The position numbers were made by a program, and so were the translations under genes. Shown here one piece after another: positions 7,853-16,820 of a stretch of DNA of 64,000 nucleotides. Under the pieces are notes generated by a model. That model was not told the DNA's origin, searched no databases, and saw nothing but the letters and a program-made list of their open reading frames with translations. The first letter of the stretch is position 1, and each line of letters opens with the position of its first letter. The stretch comes from Prevotella sp. (GTDB taxonomy: Bacteria; Bacteroidota; Bacteroidia; Bacteroidales; Bacteroidaceae). The stretch covers positions 1-64,000 of the forward strand of contig JAFPZD010000116.1 in assembly GCA_017417465.1 (NCBI GenBank). The letters run 5' to 3'.

Positions 7853-8524
7853 TTAGCGGATGATGCGGCCCTGCTTCTGCGACCTGTCGGCATTCTTTTT
7901 CAGTTTTGCCTGAGCTTGGGGGCGTAGGTCGTCGACGGCGACGGGCTTGGTTAGCATGCCCGTGCCGTCCATCCAGCGGCGTGACTCAGCACTGGCCTCG
8001 TAGATTTGGATGCGCTTCACGGAGAGGGGCAACGGCGGGTAGACCTGCACGAAGCGGATGGTCTCAGTGGACTGTCCGTAGATCCAGAAGCACTGGTCCA
8101 TGGGGAAATGCTCCATCCGCTGCAACAGGTAGCGGTCGCCCGTGTCAGCATCGATGATGGCTGAGCCGGTGGTGAAGCGCCAGAAGAACCAATCCTGCTG
8201 CTTAGGGATGGTGTAATCGAGGCACAGGTAGGTGGCGTCTTTGCAGCGATAGAGCGACATGCGACTGGTCCAGCCGTTGCCCTCGTTATACTCCAAATAG
8301 CGGCCAAGGCGGTTTTCGGGTGCTGTCTGAATATGCGAGAAGGCTGCAAACGAGCGGTCATTGTGCAGGTCGTAGTTAGGCCATGCGGGACGTTCCAATA
8401 CGGGCTGTTTGTTCTCCGGGCGCTCGTCATAGGCAGAGCCAAAAACGTTCTTCGCAGAGTGGCAGCTGTAGAACATCGCGGCAGCTGCCATGAGAAGTAT
8501 CAGATGATATGTCTTAGCAATCAT
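7853..8524 (-). CDS. Lipoprotein resembling the C-terminal domain of the adjacent M56 peptidase
   Basis: The ATG at 8524 is preferred over a TTG at 8542. It gives 223 residues with a lipoprotein signal (hydrophobic stretch ending in AMFYSC, Cys21). No named family is recognised. The segment AIIDADTGDRYLLQRMEHF...FVQVYPPLPLSVKRIQIYE closely parallels AIVDEGTGDKYVCRSIDYS...YQVCLVFPPLSKRVKEFHFG in the C-terminus of the neighbouring M56 protein, so the two share a domain. It is the last gene of a minus-strand group blaI-like / M56 / lipoprotein, separated from the M56 gene by only 28 bases. It may therefore act with, or compete with, the M56 sensor domain (inference). Confidence 0.7.
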   Translation of the reverse strand: MIAKTYHLILLMAAAAMFYSCHSAKNVFGSAYDERPENKQPVLERPAWPNYDLHNDRSFAAFSHIQTAPENRLGRYLEYNEGNGWTSRMSLYRCKDATYLCLDYTIPKQQDWFFWRFTTGSAIIDADTGDRYLLQRMEHFPMDQCFWIYGQSTETIRFVQVYPPLPLSVKRIQIYEASAESRRWMDGTGMLTKPVAVDDLRPQAQAKLKKNADRSQKQGRIIR

Positions 8525-8552
8525 AACAATTATAGTTTTCAATTATCAATCT

Positions 8553-10574
8553 TCATTTCGTAATGATCTTTCCCTTGCGAGGAATATTCTCCAGGTCATA
8601 GGTGTTGTAGTATTCATCATCGTGCTCAATTGAGCCAAAATGGAACTCCTTCACGCGCTTGCTGAGCGGGGGGAACACAAGGCATACCTGATAGACTTTG
8701 ACAGTGTCTTCACGGTTTTGGCCGACATATTCGTCCTTCATGTATTTGAAATAGGAATAGTCAATGGAGCGGCACACATATTTGTCGCCTGTTCCCTCAT
8801 CGACGATGGCCAGAGACTTGTAGAAGTTGACGTTGGCCTCTTTGAGCGCATCGACACTGGATTTGGGGCTGAGCCATGTATACATGAAGAGGCGCGTCTC
8901 TTTCTTGTTTTGCTGGATGGCGATAGGCGTATAGCTTGGCAAATCATTGCTGCTGCGGCCGGTGAGCACACTGTCAGTGGAGAGCAGCTTGGGATCGACG
9001 GGCTTCTGGTCGTAGTTGCGCAGGGTTGACGAAGCCGGCTGCAGGTAGCGGATGTAGTAGCCCCTGCGCTCCTTGCGGGTCTCGGCGTTGAGCGTGATGT
9101 TGTAAGCGAAGGGGTGGTTGGTGTGCTGGGCGAAACGGTGCTCGCCTGTGGGCTGACTCTCACGGTCGCGTACGGTGAGCGTGGCAATGCGCACGGTGTC
9201 GCTGTTGAGGGTGGGCTGGAAGTGACCAACGTAGGTGCCGTCGGCAATTTTGCGGGCACCGACGGCCTGCATGGTGCTGTCGAGGAGCTCGAGGGGCGTC
9301 TTGGCAGAGGAAGCGCCGAGCACACCAGCATCCGACTCGCGCAGATCGGCGGCAACAAGATTACTGTCGGGCAGTTCTGGCTCTGATGAATTCGAGATAC
9401 GGCTGCCAGGAGTGGTGAGTTGCACATCCGCTTCGGTTTGCTGACGGATTACAGACTCACAAGGTCGAGGGGCTTCGCTTGTGAGTGATGGCAGCTGCCG
9501 TGCCACCGTCTTGATGGCTTCAGCAATGGTGGGCGCCGAGTTCTCTACATGTTTCTCTATGACGCCCATCGTCTCTGGACGGGCGAAGGCCACGATTGCC
9601 AGCGCACTCAATGGCAGCAGATAGGTGGCTTTCAACGCCACCCATCGTCGGGATGGTTTCTTGTACATCATTTTGAATCTTCGTTTAATTGGACTTTGGT
9701 TCAAAGCGTTGACGACAGGCTGCAGTCCCGTGCCAGTGGCTTTACGTATTAATAACAGCTGATATTCGTTTTCATCAATGCCGCTCTTAAGCACGCGGCG
9801 GTCGGCCTGGAACTCGTGGACGTCGCGCAGGTCCTGGCGGAGCATCCAGGCGAAGGGCACTGGCCAGAGCATGCGGCAGGTGAGTTCGCAGAGGAGCATG
9901 TCCCACGAGTGGCCGTAGTGAATGTGGGCCAGTTCGTGTCGAAGAAGCCCCCTACCAGTCTCCCCTGAAGAGATGGGAGCGTCCACCCCCAACCCCTTGC
10001 CAAGGGAGGGGCGTCTGAATAGTTCTGCATCGGCAGGGCTGAGCAACACCCAGCGCATCCAGCTGCATGGGGTCTTGATGGCGGGATGGACCAACACCTT
10101 GACGCTTTTGGGGAGGTTGCCGATGGGGATGGGGCGGCCTTGGCGGATGAGGCGCAGGAGGGAGACGATCGACCAGAGGTAGTGAATCCAGGCGATTGCA
10201 ACACCTATTATATAAATAAGGACAAAGAGGAGGAAAATGGCTGTGCCTCCGGTTAGCGTGTTTCTATTTACAGCCCCCTCCCCCACCCCTATCCTCGTGG
10301 GGAGTGGAGTGGCTGCGCCGACAGTACTACCAGGTGCGGATGCCTCCAGAAGAATGATTCTCTGTTCCAGTTGTTCGCGTCCTTGAGTCATAAGATTCGT
10401 ATGCCTTGTCTCCACCTGCACCAGTGGCAGCACCATTGAGACAACGAGAATGGAGAGGAGCACCACACGGTTGAAGCCGTGCAGCGTCTCGCGCTTCATG
10501 AACAAGCCGTAGAGTGAGTAGAGCATTGTCAGTACCACCGCCCACCTTATTATATAAATAAGAAAACTTGCCAT
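8553..10574 (-). CDS. M56 family membrane metallopeptidase (BlaR1/MecR1-like) with a novel C-terminal domain
   Basis: A 673-residue integral membrane protein. Hydrophobic segments lie near residues 1-27, 33-52, 108-135 and 317-340. The zinc motif HELAHIHYGHSW (about residues 213-224) is intact, followed by HEFQADRRVL, typical of M56. Characterised members sense a ligand and cleave the partner BlaI-type repressor; the partner gene lies directly upstream. Instead of a penicillin-binding sensor domain, the C-terminus (about 480-673) carries a domain shared with the following lipoprotein. Two low-complexity inserts (near residues 84-94 and 187-207) are encoded by GC-rich palindromic repeats. The second lies immediately before the HELAH helix. 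Its signal is unknown. Confidence 0.85.
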   Translation of the reverse strand: MASFLIYIIRWAVVLTMLYSLYGLFMKRETLHGFNRVVLLSILVVSMVLPLVQVETRHTNLMTQGREQLEQRIILLEASAPGSTVGAATPLPTRIGVGEGAVNRNTLTGGTAIFLLFVLIYIIGVAIAWIHYLWSIVSLLRLIRQGRPIPIGNLPKSVKVLVHPAIKTPCSWMRWVLLSPADAELFRRPSLGKGLGVDAPISSGETGRGLLRHELAHIHYGHSWDMLLCELTCRMLWPVPFAWMLRQDLRDVHEFQADRRVLKSGIDENEYQLLLIRKATGTGLQPVVNALNQSPIKRRFKMMYKKPSRRWVALKATYLLPLSALAIVAFARPETMGVIEKHVENSAPTIAEAIKTVARQLPSLTSEAPRPCESVIRQQTEADVQLTTPGSRISNSSEPELPDSNLVAADLRESDAGVLGASSAKTPLELLDSTMQAVGARKIADGTYVGHFQPTLNSDTVRIATLTVRDRESQPTGEHRFAQHTNHPFAYNITLNAETRKERRGYYIRYLQPASSTLRNYDQKPVDPKLLSTDSVLTGRSSNDLPSYTPIAIQQNKKETRLFMYTWLSPKSSVDALKEANVNFYKSLAIVDEGTGDKYVCRSIDYSYFKYMKDEYVGQNREDTVKVYQVCLVFPPLSKRVKEFHFGSIEHDDEYYNTYDLENIPRKGKIITK
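9946..10016. repeat. GC-rich palindromic element inside the M56 coding sequence
   Basis: Positions 9946-10016 contain CCCCTACCAG...CTCCCCTGAAGAGATGGGAG and then AACCCCTTGCCAAGGGAGGGG. This resembles the element repeated at 1677-1816. It is read through in frame as LGKGLGVDAPISSGETGRGL. A shorter related stretch lies at 10264-10316. Confidence 0.6.
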
Positions 10575-10578
10575 TTCT

Positions 10579-10612
10579 TTAAGTGAAAAGTGAAGAGTGA
10601 AAAAGTGAAGAA
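10579..10612. repeat. 7-bp-period repeat in the gap between the BlaI-like and M56 genes
   Basis: About four AGTGAAA/AGTGAAG heptamers just upstream of the M56 start. On the coding strand they read TTTCACT. They belong to the same periodicity class as the repeats in coding sequences elsewhere in the window. Confidence 0.7.
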
Positions 10613-10660
10613 TTTGCTACCATGGTCATCTAAGGTCTAAAGCCAACAATGCTATATAGT

Positions 10661-11020
10661 CTACCTGTTAGTCCTAAGCTCTGCCAGGAAGTCGAGCAGT
10701 TCCTGCTCGCTAACCTTCTCCTCGGCTACGAGCGACGACACGAGTTCCATGTAGGAGTGCTTGAAGTAGCGGTCGACAAAGCCGCCGAGTTTCGTACGTC
10801 CGTAGTCCTCTTGCTTCACCACGGGGAAATAGATGTATCCCCTGCCCTGCGGTCGGTGGCTGACAAAGCCTTTGCGCTCCAACGACTGCACCATCGTGGC
10901 GATGGTGTTCACGTGAGGTTGAGGCTCTGGGTATAGTGCCACGATGTCCTTCGGCGCGCACTCGTCTAACTGCCACATCAGCTCCATTACTTCCTCTTCT
11001 TTTGCTGTTAACTTCTGCAT
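10661..11020 (-). CDS. BlaI/MecI/CopY-family transcriptional repressor
   Basis: The ATG at 11020 (MQKLTAKEEEVMELMWQL...) gives 119 residues. The longer frame from 11074 starts upstream of the promoter box and is rejected. The winged-helix pattern is clear: LTAKEEEVMELMW, then CAPKDIVALY, the recognition region HVNTIATMVQSLERKGFV, the wing GRGYIYFPVV, and a C-terminal dimerisation helix ending in ELLDFLAELRTNR. It presumably represses its own operon and is inactivated by the downstream M56 protease, as in blaR1-blaI pairs. No beta-lactamase gene is nearby, so the regulon may be only this operon or may lie elsewhere. Confidence 0.9.
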   Translation of the reverse strand: MQKLTAKEEEVMELMWQLDECAPKDIVALYPEPQPHVNTIATMVQSLERKGFVSHRPQGRGYIYFPVVKQEDYGRTKLGGFVDRYFKHSYMELVSSLVAEEKVSEQELLDFLAELRTNR

Positions 11021-11050
11021 AGGTTCAACGATTTTTTTAGTTTTACGCTG

Positions 11051-11081
11051 CAAAGATAAGCATAGAAAAGGCAACCGCCAA
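11051..11081 (-). promoter_or_regulatory. Promoter of the BlaI/M56 operon
   Basis: On the minus strand, TATCTTTG (11058-11051) has TTG (11081-11079) 20 bases upstream. The -33 element lies within the loop of the terminator hairpin of the preceding gene. Confidence 0.65.
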
Positions 11082-11098
11082 GAAAAGCGGTTGCCTTT
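11066..11098 (-). terminator. Terminator of the PAP/GH115 gene
   Basis: AAAAGGCAACCGC (11066-11078) pairs with GCGGTTGCCTTTT (11087-11099) across an 8-base loop. There are T runs on both sides, so it could act in both directions. Confidence 0.75.
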
Positions 11099-11153
11099 TA
11101 AATTATTTTTTTAGTTGAAAAGTAAAATAAAGGATTTCGAAAGCAATCGCCTC

Positions 11154-14100
11154 TTACTTGTTAGCCACTTTCCGGCCATTGACAATGTAGAGTCCTTTAG
11201 GCAAGAGACCCATTTCAGAGTCATCGTTAGATAACAGACGTCCCTGAAGGTCATAGACCTTTGTGTTGTTTGCCGACGATTGCAGTTTGGGAATATCGAC
11301 GGTCTCACCTACGCGATGAATGCGAAAGAAGTCGACCTTGAACCATCCGGCATTATCATTAGTGGAGCGCACACCATTGTTACGCTTATTGCCCGTCTTA
11401 ATGCCGATGGTGAGGTCCTCGCCTTGAGCGACATCGACCATAACCTCCATATCGCGCAAAACGAAATCGTTGGTCGAACCGCCGGCATAACCAGCGTAGG
11501 TGTTCACTTCGCCCTCAGTCAGCAGGTTGGTATAGTCGCTCTCGTAACCATAATACTGCACGTTGTTGTTGGCAAAGAGCCTGCAATTCGTCTTCTTGTT
11601 CACTTCGACCCACAGCTTACAAGCCACACAATACGTGCCAGGAGTGAGTTTCTCGGCAGGGATGGTCTGTGAGAGCACGAACTCGTCGGGCATAGGCACA
11701 GAGTTGATCCAGCAGACGTTGTTGCCATGATAGTTGGCCGCTCCCTGATTGACACCGTAAGAATCGAGTCCGTTGGCACCCTTCTTCAACTCACCTTCAG
11801 AATCCCAACTGCACGGTATTCCACGGCCAATGTTGCCCACAGGGTTCAGTTGGCAGTCGTGGTTATACTCAAAGTCGTAGTTCTCAATGAGCTGTTCAGT
11901 GAGTCCTAGATCTTCTTCCTCATTCATACGGCTGCGTATAGCTTCGATGCGAGCATCCATTTCAAACTTGTCATCGGTATCATACCAGTGGCTGAAGACG
12001 CCATGTTCAGAGGCTTTCAGCGCTGCCTTTGCAGCTTTCATTGCCTCGTAGGCCGTTGAGAGGTGCTCATAGCGATCGGTCTTATTCTTATAAGCATAGA
12101 CAAAATGATAGACAGCAGTGCTCAGTTGCTCCATATAGTGGGCATAGGCCGACAAATGGTCATAGAAGAACGTCTGCTTGTCGGCAGGAAGTTGCCCCTG
12201 CAGAGCATCGCAGCGACAGGCCACGTCGGCAAAAGCCACCATCTCGCGGCTCATGCCTGCCAGCACGCTGTCTACGGGGTTAGCGCCCTCGATACGGAAG
12301 GTGCGACCAGCCACGCTTTCGTAGCCAATCTCGGTGAAGGGGTTTGTCTTGAACGTCGTCCAGGTGTTGTTGATCTGTTTGATAACTTGCGAATGGCGCA
12401 GGTCCTGGAAGACATACTGGCGGTCGAAACCTCCAGGGAAGTCGCTCTTCTTTGGATTCCAGTAGGCGTAATAGTAGTCATGGTAGAGACGAGCCACTTC
12501 GTCAGCATGCTCCTCGCCAAAATACTGTGCACAGAAGGCCGGCAGGAAACGGTCGGTGGAATAATCGGGTGTGTTCCACATCATAGCCGCGTTGGCACTC
12601 ATCTCCATCAGGAACTCACGCAGGTTACCGGCGTTGACAACGCTGAACGTCAACGGGCCCTTGCTACCCACGTAGCGGTAGTTGTCCTCCATTTTCCACG
12701 GACCTTCGGCAGGAGCCAGATGGGCACCGGTGGAATAGAACTGCAGGTTCATATAGTAGCCCAGCTTCACATGGTCAGTGTTGGTCCAGTTCACCAAATC
12801 GTCGTAAGGATAATGATCGCGCCGACCGGCCACAAAGGTCCAAAGCATGTTGGTAGCCGAAGGAGGCTGCAGATAGCCTGCGGCCAAGAGCGACGAGATT
12901 TCGTCGTAGAACGTCATGCGCACAAAGGGATTCGACTCGCCCGTTGACTGGCAAATCATGTCGTACTGCTCCTTCACCATGCGGTTGATGACGGCAGCCC
13001 GCTCAGCATCGGTTGAGGGAGCATCGTTGAAGACTGACCAGAACGGCTGGTCGGTCTTGCCACGGAAGGCCACCTGCCAGAGGTTCTCCACCCCACTGTT
13101 CAGCACCGAATTGATGTTGTACTGCCAGAATTCGCGCAGCGATGTCATGTCGTTCACAGAAAGGGCTGGCGGGGTGGTATGGCGCACCTGCTGCCAGTAG
13201 GCATCCCAGTTGGCAAAACTGTTGTTCAGAGCCACCATGTGGTGAGAGGTGAGCACCAGACCGTACTTCTTGTAGAGCATAGCCTCGCTGTTGAGCGTGC
13301 CGTTCGTAGTCACGGTGGCCGTATATTCCACGGTGTTCAGTTTCAGGCGGAGCATGGTTTCCAACCAGCGCTCGTTGTTGTAGGCGTTCAGTTTGCGCCA
13401 AGGCACAAAGAGGTCTTCGTCGTTGGGGAACCAAGCACGATAGCGCACGGTGGGCGACGGCTGATAGTAGTCGAAGTCAGAATCCACCGCAATAGCCGTC
13501 TGTCGCTGTGGCTGCCAGTCACACCAGTACCATAGCGGGGGCACACCAAGCACCTGCTCGCTCAGCGAGTAGATGGCATAGATGGTACCACGCATGTCGG
13601 CGCCTTGCAGCACAATGCGGTTGGCTTCGGCATCGGCATAGACACGATGCGACTCCTGACCGTCGAGACTTCTGGGCTTACTGAGCAGCTGGTCGACGCC
13701 ATCAGTGCTCATATCAGCCACCACAATCTCGACACCTTCGCTGGTACCAAGTGTATTCGTCACAGCAGGACGGAAGCCGAGCACCTTTTCAAAGTCACGT
13801 TGCAAAGCCTCAACCGCCAACATGACCTGACTGCACTCGTTCGGCAGAACAACAATCGAGACGTTACCAGCTGAAAGTGTCAGAGGCTGCTGGCTTTCAG
13901 AGATGACGGTGAAGGGCACCCGGGCCGTTGCCTCAGTATAACCGTCGGCCATGAAATAGCAAGCGAAGTAATTACCGACTGGCAGGGGCGAAGTGAAGTT
14001 ACGCGTACCCTCGACGTTGAGCGTTACAGTGCCCTCAGGCTGGCTGTTGAGATAGACGTATGTAGGACACTTGCTGTCGACGGGCACCTGTCCTTCAGGA

Positions 14101-16289
14101 TAAATGCCAATCCAATCGTTCGTCAGGGCCGGACCATGACTGTAGCTGACGGGGATGGGCTCCCCCTCCTTGAAGGTTGTCTTCGGCAGCGAGAGCATTG
14201 GTGGCTGGGCGTCGGTAGCGAAAGGCGTAACGACAAACGAAACACGTTCACTCACCTCATTATAGCCACCGTCACCAAAGAGCACGGCAAAGTAGACGTT
14301 GGCATCGTTGACCGTAAACGTCAACACACCATCGGCAGACGGCGTATACTGGTAGGCATACGATAAGTCACTGGTACCTGGGCGTTTTCCATCGACATAA
14401 ATGCCCACCCAGGCATCATTGCCCACGGGGGCATTATGGAAACTGATGCTGATGGGGTCGCCAGGGGCATAGAAGCGGTGGTCGGTGTTGATCGACACGA
14501 CCGACGAGCCGGTGAGCGTGATGACTTGCGGCTCGGAGTAGTCGCTCCAGTCGAGGTTCATCGAGCGGTTGCGGCAGCGAATGTAATATGAACTTGAAAG
14601 CAGGTCGGAGGTCGAGAGCTGTAGCGTGGTGACGGGTTTGCCCTCGTTCTGATTCTTTGGTAAGAACTGTTCATCCACGTCGAAGTAGTCCTCGTAGAGC
14701 TGAATGTGGCTATAGACCACGTCGGTGAAGTCAACGTCACGGGCCACCTGATACTGACAGCTGTGAAGGTCCTCGGGCGCATTCTGCTGTGCAATGGCGA
14801 CGGGCAGGGCGACGGTGCCATTAGGAACGGCCAACACTGGCTTGGCGGGCTTATCGGCAGCAGATAATTTGCGGGTGTAACGGTCGACAAGCACATTGTC
14901 AAGTGCCAGGCGGGCATTACCGATGCTATAGGTCTCGACGGTCAGCTCCTCGGTCACGGGGTTAAACTCCAGAAGCTGGTAGGTCCACTGGTCGATGGTC
15001 TTCTGCACCTCATCATGGTTGATGTCTGCAGGACTGGTGCCCCAAAGCTGCTCATAGTCCTGGGCCGAAGTACCCACGCCACCTCCAGTAATCATGTGAT
15101 AGACGGGCCACTCGGTCATCTGTCCGCGGGCATAGAGATGATGATGACCGGCGCAGTTCAGCACATGCTTGGGCGAGGCTGACAGAATGGGCATCATCTC
15201 ACTCTGCATCCACGAGCTGTAATCGCCGGCCCACTGCTCAGCATAAAGCGGACGATGCTGCACGCTGACGATGAACTTCACCGAGGGGTCAGTGTCGGCC
15301 GCCGTAATGACCTGCTGAGCCCACTGCTTCTGCGCATCGGAAGTCCCATCGGTGTTGAGCACAACGAACAGCACGGGGCCTGCCTGATAGGCATAGTAGA
15401 AAGCCGAATGACTCTGGATGCCCTGATACGTCAGCTCGCCATACGACTGATAGTGGCCTTCATAGAGCTTCAGTTCGGGGTCTTTGAAGAGCTCATGGTT
15501 GCCTACGCAGGTCATAATGGGCAGACGCGACATCACCTCACGCGACTTATAGAGATGGGTGAACTCATACTGTCGCACCGAGCCGGAGTCCACTTGGTCA
15601 CCCACATTCATCAGCAGGCGCACGTTGTCCTCCAGGGCATCGCCGCCCCACTTCTGCCGAGCCTTCCGCTCAGCCATGCGCAGCAGCCACTCATAGTCAG
15701 AGTGCTCGTTGCGCTGGTGGTCGCCAATCATCAGGATACGGAAAGGTTCCATGCTATCCGCCTTCGGCATGGTGCGGAAATGTCCCATTTCGCTGGTCTG
15801 TCCACCCGAGCTCACCTGATAATAATAGACGGTGTTGGGCTGAAGTCCCGTCAGTTGGGCGGTGTGCCAATAGTAATTCGCAGACACCAGCCGCGCCGTT
15901 GAAGTGGCTTGACGGGTGAGCGACGCGGGTGAAGTGCCGTAGTTAACACATGAACCATCGTTGACGTCTGTTGTCTTCCAGCAAACTTGCATGCTGTGGT
16001 CAGTGGGCTCATTCAGATAGGGGGTGGTCATCGCCGAAGGCACGTAATCAGGCTGAACAGTGAGGCGAATGGCTTTATAGGTGCCGTCGCCATTGTCGAA
16101 GTAGTAGACATCAGGATCACTCAGAGTGACACCATCGATGGCATGCGCTACGCCAATCTTCGAACGATACTCACGGAAGCTGCTGATGGTTCTCGGTGTT
16201 GTAGAATCATCATTGGCTGCCAGGCCATCATACGCATGGAATGCAGTGAACATGACCGTAACGGAAAGTAACAAACGGGATAAATACAT
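11154..16289 (-). CDS. Secreted purple-acid-phosphatase-like / GH115-like fusion with T9SS-like tail
   Basis: A 1711-residue exported protein (signal peptide MYLSRLLLSVTVMFTAFHAY...). Residues about 80-175 form a fibronectin-like purple acid phosphatase N-domain (HSMQVCWKT...GLQPNTVYYYQV). Residues about 180-400 form a metallophosphoesterase with all metal motifs: GDHQ, GDQVD, GNHE, VQHRP and GHHHLY. Two similar beta-sandwich repeats (NDAWVGIYVDG and NDWIGIYPEG) occupy about 590-790. From about 803 to 1460 the sequence resembles GH115 alpha-glucuronidases (RGTIYAIYSLSEQVLGVPPLWYW, KKYGLVLTSHH, NAAMMWNTPDYSTDRFL), but divergently. A ligand-binding-like beta domain (1460-1665) and a tail with VYDLQGRLL...GLYIVNGRK follow. 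It probably acts on phosphorylated or glucuronic-acid-bearing glycans at the cell surface; the substrate is unknown. Confidence 0.8.
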   Translation of the reverse strand: MYLSRLLLSVTVMFTAFHAYDGLAANDDSTTPRTISSFREYRSKIGVAHAIDGVTLSDPDVYYFDNGDGTYKAIRLTVQPDYVPSAMTTPYLNEPTDHSMQVCWKTTDVNDGSCVNYGTSPASLTRQATSTARLVSANYYWHTAQLTGLQPNTVYYYQVSSGGQTSEMGHFRTMPKADSMEPFRILMIGDHQRNEHSDYEWLLRMAERKARQKWGGDALEDNVRLLMNVGDQVDSGSVRQYEFTHLYKSREVMSRLPIMTCVGNHELFKDPELKLYEGHYQSYGELTYQGIQSHSAFYYAYQAGPVLFVVLNTDGTSDAQKQWAQQVITAADTDPSVKFIVSVQHRPLYAEQWAGDYSSWMQSEMMPILSASPKHVLNCAGHHHLYARGQMTEWPVYHMITGGGVGTSAQDYEQLWGTSPADINHDEVQKTIDQWTYQLLEFNPVTEELTVETYSIGNARLALDNVLVDRYTRKLSAADKPAKPVLAVPNGTVALPVAIAQQNAPEDLHSCQYQVARDVDFTDVVYSHIQLYEDYFDVDEQFLPKNQNEGKPVTTLQLSTSDLLSSSYYIRCRNRSMNLDWSDYSEPQVITLTGSSVVSINTDHRFYAPGDPISISFHNAPVGNDAWVGIYVDGKRPGTSDLSYAYQYTPSADGVLTFTVNDANVYFAVLFGDGGYNEVSERVSFVVTPFATDAQPPMLSLPKTTFKEGEPIPVSYSHGPALTNDWIGIYPEGQVPVDSKCPTYVYLNSQPEGTVTLNVEGTRNFTSPLPVGNYFACYFMADGYTEATARVPFTVISESQQPLTLSAGNVSIVVLPNECSQVMLAVEALQRDFEKVLGFRPAVTNTLGTSEGVEIVVADMSTDGVDQLLSKPRSLDGQESHRVYADAEANRIVLQGADMRGTIYAIYSLSEQVLGVPPLWYWCDWQPQRQTAIAVDSDFDYYQPSPTVRYRAWFPNDEDLFVPWRKLNAYNNERWLETMLRLKLNTVEYTATVTTNGTLNSEAMLYKKYGLVLTSHHMVALNNSFANWDAYWQQVRHTTPPALSVNDMTSLREFWQYNINSVLNSGVENLWQVAFRGKTDQPFWSVFNDAPSTDAERAAVINRMVKEQYDMICQSTGESNPFVRMTFYDEISSLLAAGYLQPPSATNMLWTFVAGRRDHYPYDDLVNWTNTDHVKLGYYMNLQFYSTGAHLAPAEGPWKMEDNYRYVGSKGPLTFSVVNAGNLREFLMEMSANAAMMWNTPDYSTDRFLPAFCAQYFGEEHADEVARLYHDYYYAYWNPKKSDFPGGFDRQYVFQDLRHSQVIKQINNTWTTFKTNPFTEIGYESVAGRTFRIEGANPVDSVLAGMSREMVAFADVACRCDALQGQLPADKQTFFYDHLSAYAHYMEQLSTAVYHFVYAYKNKTDRYEHLSTAYEAMKAAKAALKASEHGVFSHWYDTDDKFEMDARIEAIRSRMNEEEDLGLTEQLIENYDFEYNHDCQLNPVGNIGRGIPCSWDSEGELKKGANGLDSYGVNQGAANYHGNNVCWINSVPMPDEFVLSQTIPAEKLTPGTYCVACKLWVEVNKKTNCRLFANNNVQYYGYESDYTNLLTEGEVNTYAGYAGGSTNDFVLRDMEVMVDVAQGEDLTIGIKTGNKRNNGVRSTNDNAGWFKVDFFRIHRVGETVDIPKLQSSANNTKVYDLQGRLLSNDDSEMGLLPKGLYIVNGRKVANK

Positions 16290-16331
16290 AAGACATTATA
16301 CGTTTTTGTTGTTGTTTTTAGAATGACGGAG

Positions 16332-16366
16332 CAAAGGTAGTACTATTTTACCATAAAAGCTACAAA
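16332..16366 (-). promoter_or_regulatory. Promoter of the PAP/GH115 gene
   Basis: Minus-strand TACCTTTG at 16339-16332. A possible TTTG -33 element at 16366-16363 is slightly far. Confidence 0.65.
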
Positions 16367-16458
16367 ATACTCTTCATAAAACAACAAAAACAAGTCATTT
16401 GAGTTAGGAGTTAGAAGGTAATTAGGGGAGCTTCACTGCGCAGGATAATAATTGTTTC

Positions 16459-16590
16459 TGAATCCCGAGATTCACGCACTTATTCTCGGGTTTTGCGAAT
16501 CTATTCTCGGGTTTTGCAAATCTATTCTCGGGAATTGCGCACTAATTCTCGAGAGAATTGCAAGTTGAATCTCGGGATTCGCGAAGGGAA
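16459..16590. repeat. 21-bp tandem repeat array with inverted flanking units
   Basis: CTCGGG recurs at 16485, 16506 and 16527, with a CTCGAG variant at 16548: exactly 21-base spacing. Units read roughly ATTCTCGGGTTTTGCGAATCT at first and diverge later. The first flank (TGAATCCCGAGATTCA, itself palindromic) and the last (GAATCTCGGGATTCGCG) are in the other orientation or symmetric. It is noncoding and lies 120 bases upstream of the PAP/GH115 promoter. The remaining sequence of 16290-16820 holds a short GAGTTAG repeat near 16400 and the hairpin at 16641. Confidence 0.8.
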
Positions 16591-16640
16591 AAGCGAGGAG
16601 GTTAGAATACCCAAAAAGTATTAGAATTAACAAAAAAACA

Positions 16641-16702
16641 TCCTGCACTTCCTACACTTCCTACACCTAAATTTGAGTGTAGGAAGTGTAGGAAGTGTAG
16701 GA
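16641..16702. repeat. Long hairpin: 26-bp inverted repeat built from direct repeats
   Basis: Left arm 16641-16666 and right arm 16677-16702 are complementary over 26 bp with one G-T wobble, around a 10-base A/T-rich loop. Each arm is itself made of tandem CTTCCTACA units. It could end transcription from the exported-protein gene (which ends at 16821, minus strand) or be a palindromic repeat element. Confidence 0.8.
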
Positions 16703-16820
16703 TAATTTTCTGTTTAAACAAGTATCGTAGCGTCAAGTCTATCCTACTTTACATCCTCCGCTCGGCTTTGTCGCTTCGCTCTGCGAAGAACTCCTTACTC
16801 AACTTGCGAAAGTTGAGATA

